The notes: generated by a model from the sequence alone, not told the origin. A stretch of DNA of 64,000 nucleotides from Hwanghaeella sp965227365 (GCF_965227365.1 NZ_OZ245754.1:2232001-2296000); one strand, 5' to 3'; shown: positions 16,132-25,625, numbered from the stretch's first letter. A program made the numbers and translations.

Positions 16132-16250
16132 AAGACAGCGGCCGCGCCGTCATACCCTTCAACATAGACAAACGCTGCGACGGCGAGGATTGCTGAGGTG
16201 ATAGCAACTACCGCTGCGGTTCTACCCTTCCTAAACCGATGATCGCTCAT
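16098..16250 (-). CDS. Possible 50-residue membrane peptide running into the repeat
   Basis: The frame starts MSDHRFRKGR, has a hydrophobic helix (AAVVAITSAILAVAAFVYV), and its last 11 codons lie inside the left direct repeat, out of frame with mfd. No convincing ribosome site precedes it. It may be a small single-pass protein whose 3' end was replaced on integration, or chance. Confidence is low. Confidence 0.3.
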   Translation of the reverse strand: MSDHRFRKGRTAAVVAITSAILAVAAFVYVEGYDGAAAVFAVSAASATSW

Positions 16251-16433
16251 CCTGCTCACTCTTTGGATAGGCTTTCACCTTCACAAACTCATGAGTCATA
16301 AATATCAGGGCAAAGAAAAAATATCGAAATGCTCCAAGCCGTTTCTACAAAAAAGTGAATCCTTGCACTCGCAGACATAGAAAATCAGAGTAGTATCCTC
16401 AGGAAATCACATTTGAGTTCCAGGAACGAGGAA

Positions 16434-17789
16434 ATGGCGACAACAAACATAATCCAGACAGCTCGACTATCTGATAAGAATATCGTTTCCCTTTTCAATG
16501 CTCTGAGAAAAGAGTTCGGAGCGCGGAACAGCGTCTTCAACTTCGGTTCTGATGTCTCGATCAATATCGATCAGTCAGCGGAATTCATAACTCAAATAAA
16601 GAAAAAACCAACGTATGCCATTCTTTCTGGCGACTTATATGCTCAGAACTTGAACCTCCGATTTCTGTTTCGGCGAGGTACGAGCACCAATTCAGATAAT
16701 ATGGATGGACCTCGGACGGCGTCACAATTTGTCGACGAAATCGGAATATTGATACCAAACCCAGATAACTCGGGGAAATTAAAACAACCCTCTCCAGAGC
16801 AAGTTCTTTCAGCATCAAATATTGCCAATTCGTTTGCAGCTAAATATTCGCCAGTCATAGTTGATGATGCGGCATTCTCGGCTACAGAAATGCTTCAATC
16901 TCAGTTTTCACGAATGGCCGAATTTTTCGAAGATCGTGTCGCTGAACTTGAATCGCAGCGTCTTTCTTTGGCCAACGAAGCAAAAAAGCAAGAAATAGCA
17001 CGCGATGAGAGGTGGCGAGCAAATGAAGAAAAACAACAATTCCGTCGCGAAGAATTAGAGAAACAATATGCGTCTAAACTAGAAGCACTTGAAAAACAAA
17101 AAGAAGAGCTGGACGACAGAAACAACACCCATGTAAGGCGCGATCTAAGAAATCAAATAACCCGCGAAATTAGCGACAGGTTGTCTGACACAAGCATTGC
17201 TACAAAAGGAAATTCATTTGCTCGACTGTCTGTGCCAACCTTGTCTTTGGGTGCCGCACTGGTCCTAGCCTATTTTGCCTACCTAAGCTTCTCCGAGTTT
17301 TCATTCCTATTACATGGGCCGGTTCAGCCATTGGATGCTAGTACATCTGATATTACTGAATACACACGGAACATTGTGGATTTTGGCACAATCCCACTGT
17401 GGGCAGTTTTCGTTCGCGGAATCTTTTCATCAGCAGGGGCGATCTTTTTTGTGGTTTATGTCATCACATGGTTCCGAAAACTGCACGAGGATGACGTAGA
17501 AGCTACAAGGCGATTAGAATACTACGGGTATGATATCAGCCGGGCCAGTTGGGTAGTTGAGACTATTATGGATATGCGAGGCACAGAAGGTTACGTACCT
17601 CCGCCAGCACTAATAGAGGGTGTTTGTCGAAACCTTTTCCAGGGAGTTCGCTCAAACGATAGCGACAAAACCGACCCGATAGAATTGCTATCCGAATTGC
17701 TTGGGAAAAGAGGCGTGGCAAAATTCGGTCCGAACGGAGCTGAAATCGAATTGACAGGCGCTGACATTCGTAAGGTCAACAAGCAATAA
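16434..17789 (+). CDS. Unrecognised coiled-coil two-TM membrane protein (island cargo)
   Basis: I do not recognise a family. The 451-residue protein (ATG 16434; an in-frame TTG lies at 16413) has an N-terminal soluble domain (1-145), a highly charged coiled coil (about 150-250, segments like REELEKQYASKLEALEKQKE), and two transmembrane helices (about 267-293 and 320-347). A short, probably periplasmic, loop joins them, and a 100-residue C-terminal domain follows. Positive charges predict both ends in the cytoplasm. It is transcribed toward mfd and is the only solid gene in the island. A defence or stress-sensing role is conceivable from setting and topology but not shown. Confidence 0.85.
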   Translation: MATTNIIQTARLSDKNIVSLFNALRKEFGARNSVFNFGSDVSINIDQSAEFITQIKKKPTYAILSGDLYAQNLNLRFLFRRGTSTNSDNMDGPRTASQFVDEIGILIPNPDNSGKLKQPSPEQVLSASNIANSFAAKYSPVIVDDAAFSATEMLQSQFSRMAEFFEDRVAELESQRLSLANEAKKQEIARDERWRANEEKQQFRREELEKQYASKLEALEKQKEELDDRNNTHVRRDLRNQITREISDRLSDTSIATKGNSFARLSVPTLSLGAALVLAYFAYLSFSEFSFLLHGPVQPLDASTSDITEYTRNIVDFGTIPLWAVFVRGIFSSAGAIFFVVYVITWFRKLHEDDVEATRRLEYYGYDISRASWVVETIMDMRGTEGYVPPPALIEGVCRNLFQGVRSNDSDKTDPIELLSELLGKRGVAKFGPNGAEIELTGADIRKVNKQ

Positions 17790-17835
17790 TTGGTAAGCTC
17801 TTTAGGTACATACAGATTCTAATTCTTGCCGCAGT

Positions 17836-20800
17836 TTACCCCACCATCTTGGCGAGCGTCACCATGATGTTGCTGACGCCGCGGAGACGGCGGTCGGGCG
17901 TTTCCCAGGCCTTGGTCACGACCAGCTTGTGGTCGGGGCGCAGTTTCGCGGCACCGGCCTGATCCTGCAGGAAGCCGATCAATCCTTCCGGGTTGGCGAA
18001 CTTGTCCTTGCGGAAGGTGATCACCGTGCCCTTCGGACCGGCATCCACTTTCTCCACCCCGGCGCGGCGGCAGAGCTGTTTGATGCGAACGACTTTGATT
18101 AGATTTTCCACCGGCTCCGGCAGTGTCCCAAAACGGTCGATCAGTTCGACCGCGAAACCGTCGAGCTCCGCCTTGGTGGCCAAGTTCGACAGTCTGCGAT
18201 AAAGGCCAAGGCGTACCGGTAGATCAGTGACATAGTTGTCGGGGATCAACACAGCCGCGCCGAGCGTAATCGTCGGCGACCAGTTGTCGTCCACCTCTTC
18301 CTCGACATGCGCCTTGGCGGCCGCAACCGCCTCCTCCAGCATCCGCTGATACAATTCGACGCCGACTTCCTTCACATGGCCGGACTGTTCCTCGCCCAAC
18401 AGGTTCCCGGCCCCACGGATGTCCAAATCATGGCTTGCTAGGGTGAAACCGGCCCCCAGACTGTCGAGCGTCTGCAGCACATCGAGGCGCTTCTTGGCGC
18501 TTTCCGTCGGCTTCTGGCCCGGCGGCAGGGTGAGATAGCAATAGGCGCGGATCTTGCCCCGGCCGATCCGGCCGCGCAGCTGATAAAGCTGGGCCAGCCC
18601 GAACATGTCGGAGCGATGAATGATCATCGTGTTGGCGGTCGGGATATCCAACCCGGATTCGACGATATTGGTGGAGAGCAACAATTCGAACTTACCGTCG
18701 ATGAAGTCGCTCATCACCTCTTCGAGCTGCGCCGGCGGCATCTGACCGTGGGCGACGGCGATCTTCAGGTCCGGCAGCAGGTTCTTCAGGCGCTCCTGCA
18801 CCCGGGGCAGATCGGCCAGTCGCGGACAGACATAGAAGACCTGCCCGCCGCGGAAGCGTTCACGTTGGATCGCCTCGCGCACCACGACCGGATCATACGG
18901 GGTGACAAAGGTGCGCACCGCCAACCGGTCGACCGGCGGGGTGGCGATGATGCTCATCTCCCTCACCCCGGTCAGCGCCAGTTGCAGCGTCCGCGGGATC
19001 GGCGTCGCAGTCAGCGTCAGAACATGGACATTACTCTTCAGCTGTTTCAGCCGCTCCTTCTGGCCGACGCCGAAATGCTGTTCCTCGTCGACGATCAGCA
19101 GCCCCAAATCCTTGAAAGTGATCGATTTGGAAAGCAGCGCATGGGTACCAACGACGATTTCGACGTCGCCGGAGGCAAGCCCTTCCTTCACCTCCGTCGC
19201 CCTCTTGCCGGTGACGAGGCGGGAAAGCTGTTCGATCCGGATCGGCAGGCCCTTGAAACGGTCCAGGAAATTCTTGCTGTGCTGACGCGCCAACAAGGTT
19301 GTCGGCACGACTACGGCGACCTGAAGACCGTGCATGGCGGCGACGAAGGCCGCCCGCAGCGCCACTTCCGTCTTGCCGAAACCGACATCGCCGCAGATCA
19401 GCCGGTCCATGGCGCGGCCTGAGGCCATATCCTCCAGCACATCGCCGATGGCGCGCAACTGGTCGTCGGTTTCCGAGAAGGCGAAACGGGCGCAGAATTC
19501 GTCGAAGGCCCCCTCGCCCGGCGTCACCGCCTCGGCGCGTTTCAATTCGCGTTCGGCCGCCACTTTAAGAAGCGCGTCGGCCATTTCCTTCATGCGCTTC
19601 TTCAGCTTGGCCTTACGGGCCTGCCAGGCGACACCGCCCAACTTGTCCAACTGCGCCGCCGCGTCCTCCGATCCGTAGCGGCTCAACGTATCGATGTTCT
19701 CGACGGGGACATAAAGCTTGTCGTCGCCCGCATAGAGGACACGCAGGCAGTCATGCGGCGCGTTGTTGACGGTCAGCGTCTCCAACCCGTCATAGCGCCC
19801 GATACCGTGGTCGATATGGACAACAAGATCGCCGACCTCGAGGCTAGACACTTCGCTGATGAACTCGTCCGCCCTGCGGCGACGCCGCGGCGGCCGCGAC
19901 AGCCGCTCGCCCAGGATGTCCTGTTCAGTCCAGACAGTCAGGGCTTCGGAGGTGAAACCGTGGTCGAGTTCCAGCACCGTGAAGGCCGCGGTTCCCTCTT
20001 CCAGGGCAAGTGCTTCTTCCAGCGTATCCACCCGGTCGAGCGATGGGAGGCCATGCTCGTCGAACAGGGTCTTGAGGCGCGTGCACGCCCCCTCGCTATA
20101 GGCGGCGATCAAGAGCCGACCGCTGGTCTGTTGTTCGAGACGCGTACCGACTTCCTGAAACAGGTCTTTCTTGGGGTCCGACCGAGCGGCGGCGAAATCA
20201 ATCACCGACCGTCCGCCCGCGTCCCGTGATTCGCCGCCTTCTGTATCGTCCGGCAGGGCGAAGGGCGATGTGACGACGGTAGGACGACGATCCAGATATC
20301 CGTTCCATTCCTCTTCGGTCAGGAACATCCGCTCCATCGGTACCGGCTTGTAGGGCGGCGCGCCGTCCATTGATGCCTGGCCGGCTGTTTTCGGCATGAG
20401 GTCGACGCGCGCCTGATAATAGTCCGCCACGGCTTCAAGGCGGTCGGTCAGGGCGGTGTTAACATCGGCTTCCAGGACCACGGCAGGGTCGTCTAGATAG
20501 TCGAACAGCGTCTCCAACCCGTCATGGAAGAAGGGCAGCCAGTGTTCCATCCCGGCGTGATGGCGGCCTTCGGAGATCGATTCGAACAGCAAGTCGTCCG
20601 GTCCGGCCGGGCCAAAGGCTTCCCGATAGTTCTGTCGGAAACGGGACTTCGTTTCCTCCGTCAACGGCGCCTCTCCGACGGGGCGCAGCATCGCTTCCTC
20701 GATCTCGCCGATCGTGCGCTGGGTTCCGGCATCGAACTGACGCAGTGTTTCCAACTCGTCCCCGAAGAAGTCCAGGCGCAGCGGGTTTTCGGCACCGGCG

Positions 20801-21318
20801 GGGAACAGGTCGACAATTCCGCCGCGGACCGCGAATTCGCCATGCTCTCGCACCGTGCCGGTCCGGTTATAGCCGTGGTCCGCAAGAAAGGTGAACAAGG
20901 CGTCCTGCTGATAGGAAGCCCCCTTCTTGAGAAACAGGCTGGCGCTTTCCAACGCCTTGCGCGGCGGCACGCGTTGGGAGACCGCGTTCAACGTGGCGAC
21001 GACAATCTTCGGTGCGCCCGGATCGACGGCCATGCGGCATAGGGTGTCGACACGTTCGGCCATTACGTCCGCGCGCGGCGAGACACGGTCATAGGGCAGA
21101 CAATCCCATGCCGGGAAAATCAGAACCTGACGCTGGGGCGCTGCGAATCCCAGCAATTGACGGGCGCGCGCGAGGTGGACGTCGTCGCGGACAATAAACA
21201 GAACCGGCCGGTCCAGATTGGCGGCCGCCTGTCCGGTCAACAGGGCATCGAACCCGTCCGGGACGCCGCCCAAATCCTTTCGGCCGGCGGAGGTCAGAAT
21301 GGTGCTTAAATCGAACAC
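17836..21318 (-). CDS. mfd: Transcription-repair coupling factor Mfd
   Basis: This large SF2 translocase removes RNA polymerase stalled at lesions and recruits UvrA. In order it has a UvrB-like N-terminal module, the RNA-polymerase interaction domain (VGDLVVHIDHGIGRYDGLE), helicase motif I ICGDVGFGKTEVALRA and DEEQ box LIVDEEQHFGVGQ, the motif RGRIGRGKIRAYCYL, and a C-terminal TRCF domain. I favour the GTG at 21318, with GGAAGG just upstream (1,160 residues), over a TTG at 21357. The gene lies downstream of sdhE. Its last codons form one of the 53-bp island repeats, so the present 3' end was probably delivered by the island. Confidence 0.97.
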   Translation of the reverse strand: MFDLSTILTSAGRKDLGGVPDGFDALLTGQAAANLDRPVLFIVRDDVHLARARQLLGFAAPQRQVLIFPAWDCLPYDRVSPRADVMAERVDTLCRMAVDPGAPKIVVATLNAVSQRVPPRKALESASLFLKKGASYQQDALFTFLADHGYNRTGTVREHGEFAVRGGIVDLFPAGAENPLRLDFFGDELETLRQFDAGTQRTIGEIEEAMLRPVGEAPLTEETKSRFRQNYREAFGPAGPDDLLFESISEGRHHAGMEHWLPFFHDGLETLFDYLDDPAVVLEADVNTALTDRLEAVADYYQARVDLMPKTAGQASMDGAPPYKPVPMERMFLTEEEWNGYLDRRPTVVTSPFALPDDTEGGESRDAGGRSVIDFAAARSDPKKDLFQEVGTRLEQQTSGRLLIAAYSEGACTRLKTLFDEHGLPSLDRVDTLEEALALEEGTAAFTVLELDHGFTSEALTVWTEQDILGERLSRPPRRRRRADEFISEVSSLEVGDLVVHIDHGIGRYDGLETLTVNNAPHDCLRVLYAGDDKLYVPVENIDTLSRYGSEDAAAQLDKLGGVAWQARKAKLKKRMKEMADALLKVAAERELKRAEAVTPGEGAFDEFCARFAFSETDDQLRAIGDVLEDMASGRAMDRLICGDVGFGKTEVALRAAFVAAMHGLQVAVVVPTTLLARQHSKNFLDRFKGLPIRIEQLSRLVTGKRATEVKEGLASGDVEIVVGTHALLSKSITFKDLGLLIVDEEQHFGVGQKERLKQLKSNVHVLTLTATPIPRTLQLALTGVREMSIIATPPVDRLAVRTFVTPYDPVVVREAIQRERFRGGQVFYVCPRLADLPRVQERLKNLLPDLKIAVAHGQMPPAQLEEVMSDFIDGKFELLLSTNIVESGLDIPTANTMIIHRSDMFGLAQLYQLRGRIGRGKIRAYCYLTLPPGQKPTESAKKRLDVLQTLDSLGAGFTLASHDLDIRGAGNLLGEEQSGHVKEVGVELYQRMLEEAVAAAKAHVEEEVDDNWSPTITLGAAVLIPDNYVTDLPVRLGLYRRLSNLATKAELDGFAVELIDRFGTLPEPVENLIKVVRIKQLCRRAGVEKVDAGPKGTVITFRKDKFANPEGLIGFLQDQAGAAKLRPDHKLVVTKAWETPDRRLRGVSNIMVTLAKMVG
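17840..17892. repeat. Right 53-bp direct repeat (within the mfd 3' end)
   Basis: This copy is identical to 16079-16131 and encodes the C-terminal residues of the intact Mfd on the minus strand. Its outer flank continues normal mfd coding sequence; its inner flank, after the TAA stop, is AT-rich island DNA. Confidence 0.97.
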
Positions 21319-21380
21319 AAGCCCTTCCGCCGCCCTCAACCGGCGGCGTACCCTCAAAATTCGTCAGTAATATTGGGAAA

Positions 21381-21710
21381 TCACGATTCCCGACGGCAAA
21401 AGGCCGACAGGCGCGCCATTATCCCCTCATCCAGATTGGGCCAGTGCGGCTCATCGCGCACCAACATGCCATAGAGTTCCTGATCCGGCACGGTCAGGAC
21501 CGTTTCGAACGCGTCCAGTTCCTCATCCGACAGGTCCGCCAGATGCTTGTCCGCAAATCCGCCGACCAGGATATCCATCTCCTTGATCCCGCGATGCCAG
21601 GACCGGAAGCGGATCCGTTTCAAACGGCGCTCGCGCTCGTTATCTTCGCCGCTGTCCGCCCGGTTGTCATTGCTGGCGGATGCGCCTGTGCTGTCATCAT
21701 CGTTTGACAC
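21381..21710 (-). CDS. sdhE: FAD assembly factor SdhE
   Basis: This 109-residue protein promotes covalent FAD attachment to succinate dehydrogenase. The hallmark RGxxE motif is present in HRGIKEMDILVGGFAD, followed by LSDEELDAFETVLTVPDQELYGML. I place the start at GTG 21710, seven bases after GGAGGA; a longer frame to 21857 adds arginine- and cysteine-rich residues with no family support. A low-complexity acidic N-terminus precedes the core. It is the first gene of an sdhE-mfd pair, divergent from recG, an arrangement common in Alphaproteobacteria. Confidence 0.93.
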   Translation of the reverse strand: MSNDDDSTGASASNDNRADSGEDNERERRLKRIRFRSWHRGIKEMDILVGGFADKHLADLSDEELDAFETVLTVPDQELYGMLVRDEPHWPNLDEGIMARLSAFCRRES

Positions 21711-21890
21711 GGGTCTTTCCTCCATACGTGGCGGCACGGCGGCCCGTCGTGCCAGGGCGGTTGGGTACATCGACGATCGCGGCAGGGCAAGCCGCTTGCA
21801 CCCCGCCCGGTATTCGCACCTGACATTCCGGGCGCAGCAGCCGATAATCCAACCCACTTCAAGATTGTTTAGAAACGACCGCGGTCAATC

Positions 21891-23975
21891 GTGCGCCCCG
21901 AACTTTTATTTCCCCTTTTTGCGCCCTTGAGCAGCCTTTCCGGCGTCGGCCCGCGCATCGCGAAGCTGCTGGAGAAGGCGGCAGGGCCGCATGTCGTCGA
22001 CGTCTTATGGCATCTCCCGCGCGAGGTCGTCGATCGCGGTTTTTCGCCGCCGATCGCCGAAGCCCCGGCCGGCCGCATTGTCACGATCAAGGTGACGGTA
22101 GACAGGCATTTCCCGCCGCCGGACAAGCGCCGCCCCTACCGTGTGACCTGCCATGACGACACGGGGGTTTTGACGCTCACCTTCTTTCACGCCGATAAGA
22201 AGTATCTGGAACGGGAATTGCCGGTCGGCGAGCAACGGCTGGTCAGTGGCCGGATCGAATATTTCCGGTCCGAAGCGCAAATCGCCCATCCGGATTTCAT
22301 TGCCAGACCCGAACAGGCCGCATCCATTCCGAAGATTGAACCGGTCTATCCGTTGACCACGGGCCTGACGCCAAAGGTTTTGCGCAAGGCTGTCCTGTCC
22401 GCGGTTTCCAAGGCCCCTGCTCTGCCTGAATGGCTGGACCCCGAATACAAGAAACGCCAAGGATGGCCTTCCTGGAAAGAAGCGATCGAGGCGGCCCACA
22501 ACCCGCAGGCCGGATCCGATGTCGGGGCCCTCACCCAGACCCGCCAACGCATCGCGTTCGACGAATTGCTCGCCAGCCAATTGGCGCTCGCCATTACGCG
22601 GGCGAAGGCGAAAAAACTGCCGGGCCGCGTCATCGAGGGTGACAAACGCCTGCGCGCCATGGCGCTGAAGGCCCTTCCCTTCAAACTGACCGGATCGCAG
22701 GTCGAAGCCCTGAAGGAAATCGGCGCGGATATGGCCTCAACCAGTCGTATGCTGCGCCTGTTGCAAGGCGATGTCGGCAGCGGCAAGACCGTCGTCGCGC
22801 TGTTTGCCATGCTGAATGCGATCGAATGCGGCGGGCAGGCTGCCCTTCTCGCCCCGACGGAGATCCTCGCCCGACAGCATTTTGAAACCATAGAGCCCCT
22901 GGCCAAGGCCGCCGGCATTCGCGCTGCGGTGCTTACCGGCCGGGACAAAGGCAAGGCTCGGAAGGCGCTGTTGGAAAAACTGGCGTCCGGCGACATACAG
23001 ATCCTGATCGGCACCCACGCGATCTTCCAGGACGACGTCGCCTTCAAGGATCTGATGTTGGCGGTGATCGACGAACAGCATCGTTTCGGCGTTCATCAGC
23101 GCCTTGCGCTCGCCGGCAAGGGCAAGGGTGTCGATATGCTGGTGATGACGGCTACGCCGATCCCGCGCACCTTGATGCTGAGCGCCTATGGCGATCTGGA
23201 CGTCAGTCGGTTGCGCGACAAGCCGCCCGGACGAAAGCCGGTGGATACTCGTCTGGTCCCAAATGGCCGCCTGGATGACGTCGCCAACGGTATCGGCCGG
23301 GCCATTCAGTCCGGCGCGAAAGTCTATTGGGTATGCCCCCTTGTCGAAGACAGTGAGGTATTGGACCTCGCGGCGGCGACGGAACGCTACGAAGATCTGA
23401 AGCATCGCTTCGGCGAAGCCGCCGTCTCACTGGTTCATGGCAAGATGAAAGCGGCCGAAAAGGACGCCGCGATGGCTCGCTTCGTGGACGGCCCAGCCCA
23501 AATTCTGGTAGCTACGACTGTTATCGAGGTGGGCGTGAACGTGCCGGCAGCGACCGTCATGGTGATAGAACATGCGGAACGGTTCGGACTGGCGCAATTG
23601 CACCAGTTACGCGGCCGTATCGGACGTGGCGAAGCCGCCTCCACCTGTCTGCTGGTTTACGCCAAGAACCTGACGGAAACCGCCGAGCGCCGGTTGAAAA
23701 CGATGCGGGAAACGGAAGACGGCTTCGTTATCGCCGAAGAAGATCTGCGTCTACGCGGCGCGGGCGAGTTACTGGGGACCCGCCAAAGCGGCTTGCCGGT
23801 CTTCAAACTGGCGGATCTAGCCGTTCATGGCGAGCTTTTGGCGGCAGCCCGCGACGATGCCCGACTGATCATAGAACGGGACCCGGACCTGTCCGGAGAA
23901 CGCGGGAAAGCTCTTCGCGTCCTGCTCTATTTGTTCGAGAGGGATGCCGCCGTCGCCACCTTGCGATCCGGCTGA
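21891..23975 (+). CDS. recG: ATP-dependent DNA helicase RecG
   Basis: This 694-residue helicase remodels stalled forks and Holliday junctions. It starts at GTG with the wedge-domain leader LSSLSGVGPRIAKLLEKAAG, has helicase motif I LLQGDVGSGKTVVALFAM, the DEQH box VIDEQHRFGVHQR, TATPIPRTLM, and the C-terminal QLRGRIGRGEAASTCLL and LRLRGAGELLGTRQSG. Length fits the family. It is divergent from sdhE, and its stop is two bases from the end of the convergent DUF502 gene. Confidence 0.97.
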   Translation: MRPELLFPLFAPLSSLSGVGPRIAKLLEKAAGPHVVDVLWHLPREVVDRGFSPPIAEAPAGRIVTIKVTVDRHFPPPDKRRPYRVTCHDDTGVLTLTFFHADKKYLERELPVGEQRLVSGRIEYFRSEAQIAHPDFIARPEQAASIPKIEPVYPLTTGLTPKVLRKAVLSAVSKAPALPEWLDPEYKKRQGWPSWKEAIEAAHNPQAGSDVGALTQTRQRIAFDELLASQLALAITRAKAKKLPGRVIEGDKRLRAMALKALPFKLTGSQVEALKEIGADMASTSRMLRLLQGDVGSGKTVVALFAMLNAIECGGQAALLAPTEILARQHFETIEPLAKAAGIRAAVLTGRDKGKARKALLEKLASGDIQILIGTHAIFQDDVAFKDLMLAVIDEQHRFGVHQRLALAGKGKGVDMLVMTATPIPRTLMLSAYGDLDVSRLRDKPPGRKPVDTRLVPNGRLDDVANGIGRAIQSGAKVYWVCPLVEDSEVLDLAAATERYEDLKHRFGEAAVSLVHGKMKAAEKDAAMARFVDGPAQILVATTVIEVGVNVPAATVMVIEHAERFGLAQLHQLRGRIGRGEAASTCLLVYAKNLTETAERRLKTMRETEDGFVIAEEDLRLRGAGELLGTRQSGLPVFKLADLAVHGELLAAARDDARLIIERDPDLSGERGKALRVLLYLFERDAAVATLRSG

Positions 23976-23977
23976 CC

Positions 23978-24715
23978 TTATCCCTTTTTGCCCTTATCCG
24001 AATCGGTCGGCGGCGGAGAGATTTCCTGCTGTTTTGCCAGTTCCTCGAACTGTTCCTTGGTCAAGGTGGCAATCTGCTCTTTGCCGGACGGTTTGTAGGG
24101 CGGCGTGACGATCCCCGCCGAGATTACCATTTTAACCGCATCCTCGACCGGCATGTTCAGAACGATCACGTCGCGCCGCGGCACGAAAAGCAGAAAACCC
24201 GACGTCGGGTTCGGCGTCGTCGGCAGAAAGACATTGATGTGATCGCCCTCCAGAAGGTCCGCGACCTCGCCGTCGGTTGCCGCGGTCAGGAAGGCGATCG
24301 CCCAAATGCCGCGGCGGGGATATTCGACCAGAACGGCTTGCCGAAACGCGTCGCTCTGAGATTTCAGAACCGTTTCTATAATCTGTTTGCTGCCGTTGTA
24401 GAGCGTTCGCACGACCGGCATGCGGTTCAGCAGATATTCCCAAAGTCGGATGACCCAACGGCCCACCATGCCCGCGGTGAACGCGCCCACCAACGTGATG
24501 AAGACGACCAGGATCAGGATTCCCAAGCCGGGAATTCCGATCTCCACACCCAGCACATCCTTCATATAGGTGTCGGGATTGTACTTCGTGGGGATCAGCG
24601 GAACGATTTGGCTGTCGACGAATTCAATCAGCCACCAGGCAACCGTCGCGGTAATGAAAATAGGCGCGAGGACCAGCAGTCCCGCAAAAAAATAGGCGCG
24701 CAGTTTGGCTAGCAA
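23978..24715 (-). CDS. DUF502 domain-containing membrane protein
   Basis: This 245-residue protein has two N-terminal transmembrane helices (AYFFAGLLVLAPIFITATVAW; GILILVVFITLVGAFTAGMVG) and then the conserved DUF502 body (LLNRMPVVRTLYNGSKQI, NVFLPTTPNPTSGFLLFVP). The C-terminus is proline- and lysine-rich. It starts at TTG, supported by GGAGA seven bases upstream. It sits next to recG in many Alphaproteobacteria. Function is unknown; an inner-membrane role is clear. Confidence 0.9.
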   Translation of the reverse strand: MLAKLRAYFFAGLLVLAPIFITATVAWWLIEFVDSQIVPLIPTKYNPDTYMKDVLGVEIGIPGLGILILVVFITLVGAFTAGMVGRWVIRLWEYLLNRMPVVRTLYNGSKQIIETVLKSQSDAFRQAVLVEYPRRGIWAIAFLTAATDGEVADLLEGDHINVFLPTTPNPTSGFLLFVPRRDVIVLNMPVEDAVKMVISAGIVTPPYKPSGKEQIATLTKEQFEELAKQQEISPPPTDSDKGKKG

Positions 24716-24923
24716 GAAAGCATCTCCGGTACGGGCGGCACAGCAGTGGACACAAGACTTTTCGCCCGCCCCCTTTCGGGGCTGAACGGCAGTCTGTCCC
24801 TTATATTGGTCGAATTGCTGCTTTGCACAATAATTTCTATTCGAAAGTGCGGTAGTCTATTCTATCGCCAAGCCGGACAAGCTGGTCTAAGTTACCCGCA
24901 TTGGTCAGGATGGGAGATTATCG

Positions 24924-25625
24924 GTGGGCGCGACGGGCGAGATCCGTACGCTGAGCGGCATCAAGTTGTTTGCCGGACTTGAACCTGCGCGAATGCAGGA
25001 TATCGAGTCCCGCTGCCGCTGGCATACCTTTTCGAAAGACGAACAAATCATCGACCGGGAGGACGAGTCGAAAGACGTGTACTTCATCGTCTCCGGCAAT
25101 GTTCGCGTGGTGAATTATTCGCTTTCGGGCCGCGAGGTCGCCTTCGAGGATATCCGTTCCGGCAGCATTTTCGGTGAACTGGCCGCTTTGGATGGGGAAC
25201 GCCGCTCCGCCAATGTGGTCGCGCTGACGATGACCGAAGTAGCCACCCTCACCCGAAACAAGTTCGAAGAGATTCTGGCCGAGAACCCGGATGTGGCGAT
25301 GCGTTTGATGCAGCGCCTGGCACAGGTCATTCGCGCCTCGACCGACCGAATCATGGACCTCAGCACCTTGGGCGCGAACAACCGTGTCTACGCCGAATTG
25401 CTGCGTCTCGCCCATGAAGGGGAGCGCGGCGACAATGCCGCCGTCATCAAACCGGTGCCGATCCATGGCGACATCGCCAGCCGGGTCAGCACCACGCGGG
25501 AAACGGTTGCCCGCGTGCTCAGCGATTTGTCGAAAAAGGGCTTGGTCACCCGCGAAGGCAGCCAGTTGCACCTGCATGACGTGATGCGTCTGCAGGAGAT
25601 GGTGGAAGAGTTCCGTGGCGATTGA
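24924..25625 (+). CDS. Crp/Fnr family transcriptional regulator
   Basis: This 233-residue regulator has an N-terminal cyclic-nucleotide-type beta roll (LFAGLEPARMQDIE; VYFIVSGNVRVV; GSIFGELAALDGERRSA) and a C-terminal winged helix with recognition helix SRVSTTRETVARVLSDLSKKG. The cysteine cluster of Fnr is absent (one cysteine only), so oxygen sensing by an Fe-S cluster is unlikely. The motif GELAALDGERRSA resembles cAMP-binding forms. GTG start. The next gene overlaps its 3' end, suggesting co-expression. Confidence 0.9.
   Translation: MGATGEIRTLSGIKLFAGLEPARMQDIESRCRWHTFSKDEQIIDREDESKDVYFIVSGNVRVVNYSLSGREVAFEDIRSGSIFGELAALDGERRSANVVALTMTEVATLTRNKFEEILAENPDVAMRLMQRLAQVIRASTDRIMDLSTLGANNRVYAELLRLAHEGERGDNAAVIKPVPIHGDIASRVSTTRETVARVLSDLSKKGLVTREGSQLHLHDVMRLQEMVEEFRGD

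Larger units (their letters stand above)
16079..17892. mobile_element. Mini genomic island inserted at the 3' end of mfd
   Basis: A 1,761-base unit is delimited by 53-bp perfect direct repeats that reproduce the last codons of mfd, the signature of site-specific integration into a gene end with restoration of that gene. The inside is visibly AT-richer than all surroundings, with codon use unlike its neighbours (many AAA, GAA, AAT). It contains one clear gene (16434-17789) and one doubtful small frame. No recombinase, transposase or terminal inverted repeats are seen. Mobilisation in trans, or loss of an integrase from a larger island, are the two simplest readings. Confidence 0.8.

Noticed and set aside
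16132..17839. Insertion sequence as explanation for the repeat-bounded segment
   Set aside because: There is no transposase and no terminal inverted repeats, and the direct repeats are far too long for a target-site duplication.
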